The position numbers and the translations under genes are program-made. Under the pieces are notes generated by a model. It did no database searches, was not told the DNA's origin, and worked only from the letters and a program-made list of their open reading frames with translations. This document shows positions 13,001 to 25,630 of a stretch of 64,000 bases of DNA, in pieces (the first letter of the stretch is position 1; every line of letters starts with the position of its first letter). The DNA lies in contig JANTUC010000009.1 in the NCBI GenBank assembly GCA_026873275.1, positions 992,001 through 1,056,000 on the forward strand. The letters run 5' to 3'. Source of the DNA: Pseudopithomyces maydicus (Eukaryota > Ascomycota > Dothideomycetes > Pleosporales > Didymosphaeriaceae).

Positions 13001-15540
13001 AGTCTTTAGGGATTTATTACTTATTCTTAGTAAACGCGGCCAACCTCTTTAAATACTTAATTATCTTAGTGTCTCACCAGATAATCGGATTAACTTAATT
13101 TAACTATAATATTTTTAGGATTACTTTCTATTAGTCGTTAATCGCTGCTAAGTCTATTACTAAATTATTAATAATTAACCTATTTATAGTAAAGGTTTCT
13201 GGCTTTATTTCGAGGTGTATTTATTCTATAAATAAGAATCCTTTTATATTATATAGGGTTCGTTTTTCTACTTTATTTATATACGGGAGCTTTTACTGCT
13301 CTATAAACTTCTTTAAAATAAAATTCTTAATTACTCTGCTATTAATTATTACTTTAATAGGTTATTTATAATACTTTACTTAAATTATTATATATAGTCC
13401 CTATATTCCCTTAAGGGCTTCCTTCCCTTTAGGCTAGTGTTTCGTCTGGATTTTCTTATTTATATACTTTAGATACTTATTTTCTAGATACTTATACTAT
13501 TATTATCTTATAATACATTCTATTAGTAGTAGTAGGCCTAGTTTTATAATAAGATATCTATTATATTTTTTAAATAGATACTATCTATAAACATTTTCCT
13601 AAAGGATTATATCTATATACGAGTCCTTAGCTACTTATACTAAGTATACCTAATATTTTTTTAGGTTCTTAGTACATTAAATATTCTAGCGTAATATATA
13701 ATACCTATACTAGCTTATAGTATATAGAATAAGTTAGGGATATATAAGGATTATTACCCTAAACCTTTTAGATTCCTTTAGCTTCCTATTTATTAGAGAT
13801 TAATATTTAATATTTTACTAAAATTCTAGGCGTGTATACTTTATCTACCTATTTTATTTTATTTACCACTACTTTTTATTTATTAACTGTGGGCATTTTA
13901 TCAACTAGGACTATATTTTATTCTATTTAGCAAGTAAAGTAGGTAAACTTAATATTTTATAGGTATTTTACCTTTTAGTCCTTATATATTTTATATATAG
14001 ACTTTAGTAGTAATCCCTTCTTATAAAATTTCTATTCCCCAACTATCCTTTTTACCTTAAAAAAGTATACTAGTATAGTTATTTCTTAGGCTAGTCCTAT
14101 AAGTTAAAGAAACTCCGTTTTCCTAAACTTTATATTCTTTATTAAGGATACTAGTTTTTCTTAAGTAAGCGATAAGGAAAAGGGTTTTTTATTCTTAAAT
14201 ATAGACTAGGAGGGTGTATCTATAAATTTATTAAATTTACTTTTTAGCTCTTCCTTTAAGTTACTTTTTAATTTTTCCTCTAAATTACTTATTAGTGCCT
14301 TAAGGACTTTTAGGATTTATATATTTTATTCTTCTACTAATTATTAGAGTGTTCTTTCTTTTATAGCGGCTAGTTTCTCCCTAAATTAATATTCTATATC
14401 CTTTTTACTTTTTATATAGCTAGTATATATATTATTTAAGTACTTAGCCTAATATAAGGCTTAATACTTTTTATTACTAGCCAGCTTCTCCTTTTATCTA
14501 TTAGATTTATCCTTAGTATTCTTTCTTAAACCTTTATTAGCAGAATTTTAGTTTCTACTTAAGTAGTTCCTAGCTATATAGCCTTTTTTATTATAACTAA
14601 AATAGGCGCCTTCTTTATACTGCCTATCTTTCTTAGCATCCTTTTTTTATAATTTTTTACCTTCTTTATTAGTATCTAATATTATAGGATCTCTATAATT
14701 ATAATTTTTCTTAGTATAACTATTTACTCTATACCTATTCCCTCCTTTATTATCTTATTTCTAAAGGAATAGTTTATTATTAATTTAAACTACTTATTTA
14801 ATTAGGGCTAATAGAGTTATCGGCTTCTTTATTCTAATTATTTTATATTAGATATTTAACTTAAGTCTTTTATAGAATCTAGTTATTAGATCTTATTCTC
14901 CCTAGTCCTAGACCTTATTAGCTAACTATTTAAACGTTAATATATAAGCTGCTATAAATTTAATTTATTATAACTTTAATAGCTTTTATTCCGCTATGCG
15001 TTCTATATTAATATTATTAAACATCCTCCTAAGTTTCTATACAAAGTAGTTGTAATCGCCGAAAATTAATATAGTTTTAATTTTTTAGTTATCTATATTA
15101 TTATTTTAATAGTTTATTAGGTAGCTATTAAACTAATCTATTGCTTTTTTAATAAAATAAGTGGTAATATAAGTGACCTTTAACTTATTATTTTCTAGGT
15201 AGCCTTAGTTAAGGTTAGTATATAAGGCTATACTAGCTAGGAATCCCCTTAACTTACTCCTAATTCTATTAAATTTCTTAGGCTTAGCTAGTTTTAATAA
15301 TTAATTAGTTATCTAAAGTTCTATTTTTTAATTTATTTTTTAAAATATTATTGGCTTCTTTTTCCTTTTCCACTAATAGCGCCTTAACTTACTTATATAG
15401 TTATTTATATACTTCTTTCTGCGTATTCCTTTCCTTATTTAAAAATATAATATATTCTTTTATCTAGATCTAATCCGTAGGGTTTAATAAACTAGATATA
15501 ATAGGCGCTGGGGTAGTTAGGGCCATTATTTAACTATAAC
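10100..15540 (-). pseudogene. gag-pol relic of element D
   Basis: Read on the minus strand from about 15,525. The gag N-terminus is MALTTPAPIISSLLNP. The knuckle at 14563-14604 reads YFSYNKKGYIARNY, every C and H of the CCHC motif having become Tyr. RT reads IVYLNNIIIYS near 12,420-12,455, with both Asp of the catalytic pair now Asn. The integrase tail has KHSMSTVYY then remnants of the TDG-x-TER block near 10,840-10,900. A chromodomain-like C-terminus (KIISYRFINKKDYYKVV) lies near 10,200-10,290. No frame is open for more than about 60 codons. Confidence 0.88.
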
Positions 15541-15576
15541 TTAGTATATACTAGTGGTGTGTCCTTAGAATACAAT

Positions 15577-16099
15577 TGTTAAAATATTATAGGGTATACT
15601 TTATAGTCCCGTGAACTAAGAGTGTACTTATTTAGAATATAGTAAGTTAGGAGGAGCGGACGGGTAAGTATAAATTATATAGATTAAATATTAATTAATA
15701 TAATAAGATTATTATTACTAAATACTTAATAGTAATCTTTACTATAAAAGCAAGGGACAGTAGAACTAAATTAAAAATTAATAATAAGGACTATCTAAAA
15801 TAAATAATTACTGTTATATACCTATAAGTATAAACTAACTCTGTGGGCTCTATAGCTTTATACTTTATAGAATTATAGAGCTATAGAGCCTAGCTCTATA
15901 GATTCTATTTTATTAGGTTTATAAAGCCTTAATTATATAATCCTATATATTTATATTATACTCTGCTTTTAAGTTATACTCCTAGTATTTCTTATTTATA
16001 TTGGAGTCATCCGGCCTGGTACACTCCACCAGGTCCCATTAGTCAACTCTGTCTTGGTTAGGACCTTCCTGTCCCTGTTGCAGCGCAGTGGCCGTAACA
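15577..16099 (-). repeat. 5' LTR of D (523 bp), outer 99 bp not RIP-mutated
   Basis: It runs from tgttaaaata to gtggccgtaaca on the + strand. The outer 99 bp (16001-16099) keep balanced base composition. The same 99 bp in the other LTR (9284-9382) differ at 35 positions by eye, all transitions. In 34 of them the left copy has T for C or A for G. Confidence 0.93.
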
Positions 16100-16104
16100 A
16101 GAAC

Positions 16105-19100
16105 CTCTAGAAGAAGAATTTTAATTATAAAATATAAATCTTCTTAAAAGATTAATCCTATACCTAGATAATTAGCAACTTAGGTATATTAATAAAACTA
16201 ATATTAAATAGAGATAAAAAAGATACTAATAATAGTTAAAGTAAAAAGTCTATAAAAACGAAAAAGAAACCTATAAACTAGATTATATATTAGACTACTA
16301 AAACCCCAAACACATATATATTAACTGGAAACTATATAACTATAACTAGTATACTATCTACTATAGGGCTAAAAAAGAATATTAGTTTCTCTCTAAATAG
16401 CTTTACTATTAATAGGAATAGTTTAACTACCTAATTAATAATTATAATATATATCTCTAAGATAAGCGAACTCGATAATACTTTCTAAAATACCTTAAAG
16501 GAGAAAATATAATAATAACACTTATTATTAATAGTATATATATATAAAAACATTAGCAGATATACTTATATAAGAATTATTAAAAGTATATAAGAACTAA
16601 GACTATATTTAGATTTAGTAAAAATAAATAGCTTAATATAATAGAGGCAAGTAAACTCTTTAAATATAAGTAAGTAGGTAAGAAAGGTAAGTAGTCTTTT
16701 TTAAACTAATAAGCGGACTTAGTAGAGCTATAATGGAATTAAATATACTAGTAATTAATTAGGTATTACTTATTAAGCTACTAGTAACGCTTAATAAAAG
16801 AATATAAATTAAAACTTTACTAGATTCGGGAGCCTAAGAGAACTTTATTTTAAAAAAGACTATTTAAAAAGCTAGACTTAAAAAATAATTTAAAAAAACC
16901 TCTTTAACTATCTATATTATAAATAAACGCCAATTACCAGGATAATTAAATATATAATTTAAGGTTACAATAATACTTAGGATCTATAAGTACTAGGAGA
17001 AAATTACTTTAAATATTTTAAATATAAATTAATATAACTTAATCTTAAGTATCCCCTAGCTATAAAAGCATAACCTATAGATATATTAAGGAAAGAGAAA
17101 GCTTTTAATAAAAAACTATAAATATATACTATAGTTAGAACTTATATATTATATAATACTAATAGTAAATAAGAGTATAATCAATAATTTAAACTCGTAA
17201 TAGAAAGTTAATAAACTAGAATTACTTTTAGTAGATACTAGTAGGCACTACTAAATTAAGAAGTATAAAAAGGAGAAATATATAACTTATAATATTCCTA
17301 ATAAATATAAAGAATAGAGTTATTTATTTTAGAAAGAGGAAGGAAAAGTAAACCTATTTAAGTATTAACCCTAGAATTATATAATTAACCTAGAAGAAGG
17401 GAAAACGCTACCCTTTAAACTATTATATAATAAGTTAGGAAAAGAACTCTAATAAGAAAAGGACTTTATTAAGAAGAACCTTAATAAAGGATATATATAA
17501 GAATTAAAGTCACCTATAGTAAGTCTATTTATATTTATACTTAAGAAAAATAGAGAACTACGACTATATATTAACTATTAAATACTTAATAATATTATAA
17601 TTAAGAATAGATACCCGTTACCAAATATATTAGAATTATAAGATAGACTTTTAAGAGCTAAGATATTTATAGCTATAAACTTAAAAGATAGATACTACTT
17701 TATTAGAATAAAAAAAGGTAAAGAATAGAAGATAGCGTTTAGATCGTAATATAGCCTATTTAAGTATATAGTTATACTATTTAAACTAATTAATACACTA
17801 GTAATATTCCAGGAATTAATTAATAATATGCTTAGAAACTACCTTAATATCTTTGTAATTATCTACTTAGATAATATCCTTATATACTTAGAAAATAAGT
17901 AAGAACATATAAAGTATATTAAAATTATATTAAAAGCTTTATAGAAAGCCTATTTAAGGATTAAACTAGAAAAATGCAAATTCTATATTACAGAACTAGA
18001 GTTCTTAGAATATATTATTAATATAAAAGGCTTTAGCATAAGCCTAGATAAAATTAAAACTATATAAATATAGTTAATCCTAAAAACTATAAGAGACGTA
18101 TAAGAATTCCTAGAATTTTACGGATTTAATAGATAATTTATTAAGAATTACTCTAAAATTATTATATCCTTAACAGCACTAACTAAGAAGGATATAATAT
18201 TTAAATAAATAGAATAATATAATTAAGCTTTTAAATAATTAATATAAGTAAGTATTAGCGCACTAGTCCTAGTTGCTTTTAAAAGCGATAAACTACTATA
18301 TATAAAGACTAATATAAGTGACTTGGCTATTAAAGCATATATAAAATAAGAAAGAAATAGATAATAGTACTCTATTACTTACTACTCTTATAAGTTTATT
18401 AACGCAGAAACACGCTATAATATCTATAATAAAGAATTATATACTATTATTAAAGCACTTAAATACTAGAGAATCTATATATATAGATGCTTAGAACTCA
18501 CGATCTTTATAGACTATAAAAACCTATTATAATTTATAATAATAAAAGAATTAATATTATAATAAGCGCGATAATTAGAAGCCTTTAGATAGTATAAATT
18601 TAAAATCCTATATATACTAGGAAAAGAGAATAGATAAGCAGATACTTTTAGTAGAAGAAAAAATTTTATAAGAGACAAGGTTAAGATATATTTAGTAATT
18701 TTTAAAGAAAATAAGAATAGATCGCTAGGACTTATAGTAGAACTTAATTAATTAATAATAGTTACTAAGGATGTACTAAAGGAACAATAAAAGGAAGTAA
18801 TATAATAATACTATAATAACCTTTTTTATAGATATCCCAGAATTAGTAAGATAATAGAACTAATCTAATAGAACTATAACTTTAAAGAAATTAAGAAAGC
18901 TGTAACTATTTATATTAGGAAGTATATAGACTGCTAAAGGAATAAGTATATAATATATTTAAAGTATAGAGAAATATAAACTATTAAAATACCTATAGCA
19001 CTATAGGAAGATATTATTATAGATTTTATTATTAAATTACTAGAATTTACAAACCCGGCTATAGAAGTTAAGTATAACGCAATATTAATTATTATAAATA

Positions 19101-20060
19101 AATTTATAAAGTACGCTAAAATAATACCCTATAAGAAGGAATATACTGTAGACTAGCTAAGATATCTTATACTTAATAGATTTATAAGATACTACAGTAT
19201 ACTAAGGATAATTATCAGCGATAGAGATAAACTCTTTATATTAAATTACTAAATAATACTTATAATACTTATTAGGATAAAACGAAAGCTATTAATAGCT
19301 TATTACCTATAAATAGATAGATAAATAGAACATACTAATTAGACTATAAAAATATACCTACGCATCTACTATAATAAGAAGAAAGATAATTAGGTTTTAT
19401 TACTACCCTTAGTATAAATAATATATAATAATAAAGAATTAGCAATAACTGGAATTATATTATACTACGTAAATTATAGAAAATATTTATATCTCTTTAA
19501 TTAAGTTTTACTAATAGTTATTAACACAACAGAAGTAGAGAAAACTATAGAAATTATAAAATAAATATATAAAGAATTACGAGAAAACTTTAAGAAGTTT
19601 TAATAATAAATAATTTCCTATATTAATAAGAAACGAAAAACGGCACCTTAGCTAAAAAAGGGGGATAAAGTATACTTATTTATAAAAAATTTTTATATAT
19701 AGAAGAAGAAATATAAGAAACTAGATTATATTAAGGTTAAACTATTTTTCATTTCTAAACAAATATTACTAGTAAATTATAAGTTAGAACTATCGCCAGA
19801 TACAAAGATATACTTAGTATTTTATATATTATTATTAGAATTAGTAAACCTAAAAATGCTAGTTTAAACTACCTTCTATTACTAAGCTAAGGAAGAAACG
19901 GAATTTAAAGTTAAAAAGATACTTAATATGCGATATAATTAGTGTTAAAAAATAAAAGAATTTCTTATTAAATAGAAAGGATATCCTAATAGCGAAAACA
20001 CCTAAAAACTAGTTAAAAACCTAAAAAACTATAAACTAATAATTAGCTAATTCCTGCAGT
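16105..20060 (+). pseudogene. gag end and pol relic of A2
   Basis: After D, the A2 frame resumes with the C-terminal gag region and an aspartic protease block (TLLDSGA near 16,815-16,840). RT follows (RELRLYINY, NRYPLPNILEL, KIFIAINLKDRYYFIRIKKG, then VIIYLDNILIYLEN near 17,860-17,895). The integrase tail is near 19,290-19,345 (AYYL-ID-IEHTN with stops). A C-terminal chromodomain is near 19,908-20,035 (KKILNMRYN, then KEFLIK-KGYPNSENT). The order gag-PR-RT-RH-IN-chromodomain identifies a chromovirus. Confidence 0.9.
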
Positions 20061-20119
20061 AAAGGTTAAAGAGAAATAAATATAACTTATTATATATACA
20101 CTTTTAAAAATAATATACT

Positions 20120-20620
20120 TAGGCGCTAGTAAGAGGACTAAGGGACCCCTAAATAAAAGACTAGTTAACTATCTTAGCTTCTAAAGCAGCCTATAGATTA
20201 ATAAAAGTAACTATTAATGCTAACTCCTTTTATACTTTTAAGCGCTCTAACTTATTTATAGTTAATATTCCTTTATTAAATAATTCTTATTCTTTTTATT
20301 AAAGAAGCTTATACTACTTTTATAGATAGCTTATCTTTTTATAAGCCTACTATATACGCAGTAAAGCAGTTTTTATTAACTCCTTTTTAATACGTAATTT
20401 TGCCTCTTCTTCTACTTTTAACTTTTTTAAACGCTCTATTTTTTAATTAATTTTAAAATAATTAGGTAAAGGCACTTCCTCCAGTTTATATTTCTAAATA
20501 TTAAACTTTACGCAGTTTGTACACTTCTTATATAAGAATAATAAATAATAAGGTAATAACTTCTTAATATAGTATATATAAGTAATTATAATATAAATAG
20601 CGTCCTTCTTAAGATAATTA
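20120..20620 (-). pseudogene. Antisense Cys-rich coiled-coil ORF relic inside A2
   Basis: Between the chromodomain and the polypurine tract, the strand opposite to A2 carries one frame of about 130-150 codons broken only by TAA/TAG. It begins with KKCTNCVKFNI (CxxC kept, 20,529 downwards), then KYKLEEVPLPNYFKI, a charged heptad region (KIERLKKLKVEEEAKL), a second coiled-coil part, and ends near SFI-GSLSPLTSA. It is similar in plan to small Cys-cluster plus coiled-coil hypothetical proteins of Dothideomycetes (recalled, not searched). It is not a gag or pol product. Confidence 0.65.
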
Positions 20621-20698
20621 GCTTAATAATAATAGAACTGGGTAGAACGGGATTTTAGTGCACTTATAAGAATATAAGGATAGAAAGGAGGGAGATAA

Positions 20699-21215
20699 TA
20701 TTATAATTTATATAAAGTAGGATAGAAGCTTATTATTATAATTACTTCTACTTCTAGCTACTAGATCTTAGATTACTTAGAATATATAATTAATACTAGT
20801 TCTAACTATTATATATAACGCACGGATTAAAGTCCCGTATAGAATTTTAGGACTTATAAAATAAGTAAAGATATAGAAACTAATAAAATATAGTTATATG
20901 CGAATATAAAATTTTAGGACTTATAGGATTTTAAGACTTATAGGATTTTGGGACTTATAGGATAATAGGATTTATAGGACTAGTTATATATATAAAGACT
21001 TAAGTATCCTACTAGATACTTATGTTTAACCTATTTATTAATCTATTATTTAGATTTACTTAGGCCTTCTTATTAATTTAGTATTATTTGTAATACTAAT
21101 ACCAACTACTTTATTAACTTATTTACGTAGTTAATAATCCTTCTCTCTTTGTAAGTTATTCCTGCCTGAGAACTAATCTTAACCTCTAGGACTAGCTACC
21201 CTCGTAGTCATAACA
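20699..21215 (+). repeat. 3' LTR of A2 (517 bp)
   Basis: Same length as the 5' LTR. It is preceded directly by a purine tract and ends cataaca with an intact CA. It is followed by ctgct, the partner of the 5-bp target duplication at 7170-7174. Confidence 0.92.
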
Positions 21216-23500
21216 CTGCTCTATTAAAGATATATAAGTTTTTATTAGATTTACTAACTTCTATTATAGGTTTATTTAAGGCTTCTCCTAAATTATAAAG
21301 TCCCTTATAGATATATTAAAGAAGCCTAAAAGGAAAAGTTAGAAGGAGTATTTTCTATAAATAGATATAATAAAGAGAATAAAATTTTAATTTAGTAATA
21401 TCTTTACGATTACGCCTCTTTTATAATATTATAATTTTACTTTATCTTTTTAATTAGAAATAGATACCTCTATTTAAAGTCTAATAGGGGTATTTTTATA
21501 AAAATTTTTTATTAGTAATTAGCATCTAATTACCTTTTAATTAAAAAAGTTAACCCCTATAGAAGGGAACTACTATACCTATAACTTAGAATTATACGCT
21601 ATTATAAAGGCTATATAATATTAATATTACTATATTAAAGGCCTAGTGTATACCCTAAAAGTCCTTACTAATTATAATAATTTAAGAGGATTTATAGGGG
21701 TAAAAGCTCTATTATAAAAATAAATAAAATAGGTTACCTTCTTAGTAGTATATAACTTTAAAATAAAGTATAGGATAGAAAAAATAAACCCTATAAATAG
21801 GCTATTATATTAATTAGTAGATAATAATAATATAAAGGGACTACTAAAATAAAATATACTACTTACTCTATAAGACCTTCTAGTAGTCTTTATAGAGATT
21901 AGTACTAATAATATATTATTATTATAATATTATAATATGAAAAAAATATTATAGATTAGCTAAAGGCTAGATATTATAATTAAAGTTAATATTATTTTAG
22001 TACTTAAAAGGCTATCTAGGCGATAGGCTAAAGAGACTATAAAAGATTAAAAAGTCTATATTTTAATAGAGAAAAGCCTATTCTACTATATTAAATAGGC
22101 TTAAAAGGATAATCTATTTATATTATAAAAATAGTATAATATTACTATTCTAGTGCCTACTAAGCGTGGTAGGGGTAGATAATTATTATAGTAAAAAATA
22201 GATTTTAAGGGTATATTATATTATAGTAAAAGAGTCTTTATACTAAAAGAGCCTATATTAAAGGTAAAGATTTTATAGTATTATTATAATAACCTACTAG
22301 CAGGACACTTTAGTAAAGCCTAAATTTTAAAATTTATTAGTAGGCTATATTACTAGCTGAACCTAAATACCTTTATAAAAGAATATATTAACTTATACGC
22401 AGTATATATATAGATAAAAATACCTAGATAGCGCTCTATAGGTAAATTAATATTATTATTAATATTTTAGGGGCCCTAGTAGGAACTAATAATAAATTTT
22501 ATTACTAATTTCCCCTTAAGTAAAAATAAGGGAGAGGTAGTTAATACTATTTAAATAATAGTAGATAAATATATTAAAATAGCCTAGTATATTTTTATTA
22601 TTAAAATTTTAGAGACTAGCTAAATAGCTTAATTATTCTTAAAAGAAATAGTAAGGTACTTTAGAATCCCTATAGATATTATATTAGATAGGGGTTCTAT
22701 CTTTATATTAATATTTTAATTAGAATTCTACTTTACAGTAAAGGTAAAGTATTATTTTAGTATTACTTTCTACCTCTAGACTAATAAATAGATAGAATAA
22801 TAAAACTAGATTTTAGAGTAGTATCTATATATTTATATTTATAAAGATTAATAAAATTAGCTATAGCTACTCCTAATTATAGAATTTACTTATAATAATT
22901 TAAAAAATATAACTATAAAATTATCTCTATTCTTTACCTACTATAGGTTTTATTTATACTTAAATTATAAATTAATAGTGTTTAGCAAAGTCCTAGCTAT
23001 AATAGTATACTTTTAAGTCTTAGCTAAGAATAGAGAAGTAATAGAACTATACTAATAATATGCTATAAAAATATAAAAATAGTACTATAATAAATATTAC
23101 TAGCCTTAACTCTTCTTAAAAGGGATCTAATATTACTTTTTATAAGAAATTTAAAAGCCCTCTATTTAAATAAGAAGTTATTCCCCTAATATATTAGCCC
23201 TTTTTCTATAAAGGAGTTAATAGGAAAATAAGCTTATAAATTAATTTTACTTAAAGGCTTTAAAATTTATTTAGTATTTTATATCTCCTTATTAAAGCCC
23301 TATAAATTAAGGGATAGTAAAAAAATTATAAATTTAAAATTTATAAGAACTAATAAAAGCGTCGCGATAAAAAAATACTATAAAGTTAAAATACTATTAG
23401 ATAAAAGAAAAGTAAAGGGTATTCTTTAATACTTAATAAAATAGAAGGGATAGAATAAGAAATATAATTAATAGGTCCTAAAGGAAGATATTAATAAAAA
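21216..23500 (+). pseudogene. RT end, RNase H, integrase and chromodomain relic of element B
   Basis: Directly after the A2 insertion the frame reads VFIRFTNFYYRFI, the conserved post-RT block of gypsy elements. RNase H follows (ELYAIIKAI, then GLVYTLKVLTNYNNLRGF, about 21,560-21,690). Next come the integrase zinc-binding region and core (IPIDIILDRGSIFI near 22,665-22,710) and a GPY-side block with TNK-IE. A chromodomain closes the protein (VKILLDKRKVKG, YLIK-KG, KEDINKNL near 23,375-23,500). Stops fall at Gln/Trp positions. Confidence 0.87.
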
Positions 23501-23829
23501 TCTAATATTATAGTTTATAAAATTAAAAAGAAGAAAGTTAAAGTAATTAATATTATTAATATTAATTAAGCCGCGCTATAAGAGTATACTAATATTATTT
23601 TATAGAGGAGTAAATACTAAAGGGAAGGCGTAGAGCCTAAATTAAAGATAAAATAATTATTAAGATCTTTTAATTATAATTACTATAATTATAATTATAG
23701 TAATTAATACTATTATAATTAAAAGGCGCCTTCGTGGCGCTACTATAAAGCTTTTTAATTATTATACTACCTTAGGAACTGCTACTATTAGAGAAATAAT
23801 TATATTTTTTATATTTAATTTTAAGGGAA

Positions 23830-24410
23830 GTAATAGGAAAATAAGTAATAGCTAATATTAATATATTATAAAAATATAAACTTAGAGTAAAAGAATTTTA
23901 TAGTAAGTTATTAAACTTTTCCTCTAAATTTTTATTAATAACAGGAGTTATAGTATAGGATAAATAAAATATAAATATCTTTTTATTATAATTAAGGTTA
24001 GGAGCGGGAGTTATAATAGTATTAAAAACTTTAAATATTAATAAAAAGATATAAAAGTATAAAGAGAGTATAATAGCGGCGCTATAAGTAGTTATAAGAA
24101 GTATACTAGAAGAAGGACTTATACTAATATTTAAAAAGGTAATTTTAGAACTAGATAAGAGTATAATAGAATATTAATATATTAATAGTATTTATATAGC
24201 GGCTAGAATAGGCTACTTAGTATTTTTAATAAATACTTTAACTTAAATTCTATTTTTAGTAGGACCCCTTTAAGGAGGGTTCTAGAAACCTTAATTAGTA
24301 TTATAATAATATATAAAAGTTATATAATTAGCGGAGGTAGTAGGGGGATCCTATATAATATTAGGCTTAATAATATTAGGGACAAGTGTAGCGCTATATA
24401 TATATTTTTA
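23830..24410 (+). pseudogene. Additional sense ORF relic downstream of B integrase
   Basis: On the + strand a frame of about 190 codons, broken only by RIP-type stops, follows the chromodomain. Readable pieces are YKLRVKEFYSKLLNFSSKF, LRLGAGVIIVLKTLNI, ESIIAAL, EEGLILIFKKVILELDKS and AARIGYLVFLINTLT. It is not an obvious RT, IN or knuckle. It could be an accessory ORF of B or a fragment of another element placed between pol and the right repeat. Not recognised. Confidence 0.5.
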
Positions 24411-24865
24411 ATTTATAGGGGTTTTAAGGGCGGGCTGCGGCTTATTCTTTTTATTAAAAATATTTTAAAATTTTTTATTTTTTTAAGGATTAGCTTATTC
24501 TCCTCTTTAAACTTAAAAATAAAAGTAGGGGACCACGTATTAAGTATATTAAAAAATAATAAACTATATTATATAATATTAATATAAAGGCGCAGTAATT
24601 AATAAGTTTATATATTAATTATCTTAAAATGTCTAGATAACCCTCTACTACAGTAGTAAAGTACTTAATTATAATTACTTAAAATAGCGCTGCCTCTATA
24701 GTAGTTAAGTATTTATAAAGTCCCTTTTTAGTAGTCTTTTAAATAAAGAAGTTAATATCTTAAATATACTTATAGATAATAGTTACGAGTGCTTTAACTT
24801 AAATAGAAGTAAAATTTATAATATTAGTAAAGCGCTTATAGCTATAGAGGAGATTATTAACTTAA

Positions 24866-25630
24866 AAGATAAACTTTTAAAATATTAAATTATAATATTT
24901 ATATAGGCTAAAGTAGTGCCTATAGCGTATAATACTATTAATATTATAGTAAGTATATAAGTTATAGAGGATCTACTTTAAACAGTAGAAATAATAAAAA
25001 AAGAAGTTTTTAATAGAAAATATATTACTAAGTAATTAGAATCTATATATAATATAAGTAAAGGCGTAGTAATAGGGATATATAAAATAATATATTATAG
25101 ACTTAAGAATCTATAGCCCTATTAATATAGTAATAATATAGAAATAGATATATACTAAAAAAAAGATAATTAATATTATAAAAGAAATAAAAGACCTCTC
25201 TCTTCTAATATAAGAGAGGTAAAGAGATAAAAAAGTTTAAAATAAATAAAAATATTTATATAGGCGCGGTAGCAGCGTAGCAGGTATACTTATAAATAAA
25301 AAAGATATAATTATGTACCTATAGTGCTAAAACTTTAATATATATAATAGTAAGAGCTTATAATAAAAGTATATTAATAATATTTTTAATTATTCTATCT
25401 AACGCTATAATATAAACTTAATCCTTTATAGCCGAGATATCTATATAAAGGGAGGGAATAATTATAAGAAGAATATTTTTTTAGTATTTAAAACTACTTA
25501 TACTCTATTTAAGTGCTAGCGCCGCGCTAGTATAGTATATAAAAAAGGAAGCTAAAGGGGATAGGGGCTTAAATAGAAATTAATTTTATTATTTATAGGA
25601 GACCTGCTCGCTGCTATACCTATTCTAATA
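24866..25630 (+). repeat. Right terminal repeat of element B
   Basis: It aligns with 3801-4637 (same TATA-like box and same ending cctattctaata) and has a single copy of the GC-palindrome unit. Its last 100 bp are duplicated in tandem at 25631-25730. The true start may lie further left, since the left copy is cut there by A1. Confidence 0.7.

Larger units (their letters stand above)
8868..16099 (-). mobile_element. Ty3/gypsy chromovirus D, complete, inserted in A2 gag
   Basis: A 7,232-bp LTR element on the minus strand, flanked by perfect 5-bp duplications AGAAC (8863-8867, 16100-16104). On the minus strand: 5' LTR 15577-16099, gag start near 15,525 (MALTTPAPII), zinc knuckle 14563-14604, RT near 12,430 (YLNN), integrase (tail block near 10,840-10,900 readable as YYL-ID-TE-IN with stops between), a chromodomain-like segment about 10,130-10,290, a purine tract (agaaagggaggtag) and 3' LTR 8868-9382. 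Coding is destroyed by RIP-type changes throughout. The gag reading of A2 on either side of D joins at the duplicated AGAAC. Confidence 0.95.
7175..21215 (+). mobile_element. Ty3/gypsy chromovirus copy A2, complete, split by D
   Basis: Two 517-bp LTRs (7175-7691 and 20699-21215) flank gag (zinc knuckle at 8558-8599), protease (LLDSGA near 16,820), RT (YLDN near 17,870), integrase and a chromodomain (about 19,908-20,035). A polypurine tract, agaaaggagggaga, precedes the right LTR. The TSD is ctact (7170-7174) against ctgct (21216-21220), one G-to-A change apart. Subtracting the inserted element D and its duplicated AGAAC leaves about 6.8 kb, a normal length for the family. D lies in the gag region. 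Confidence 0.93.
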
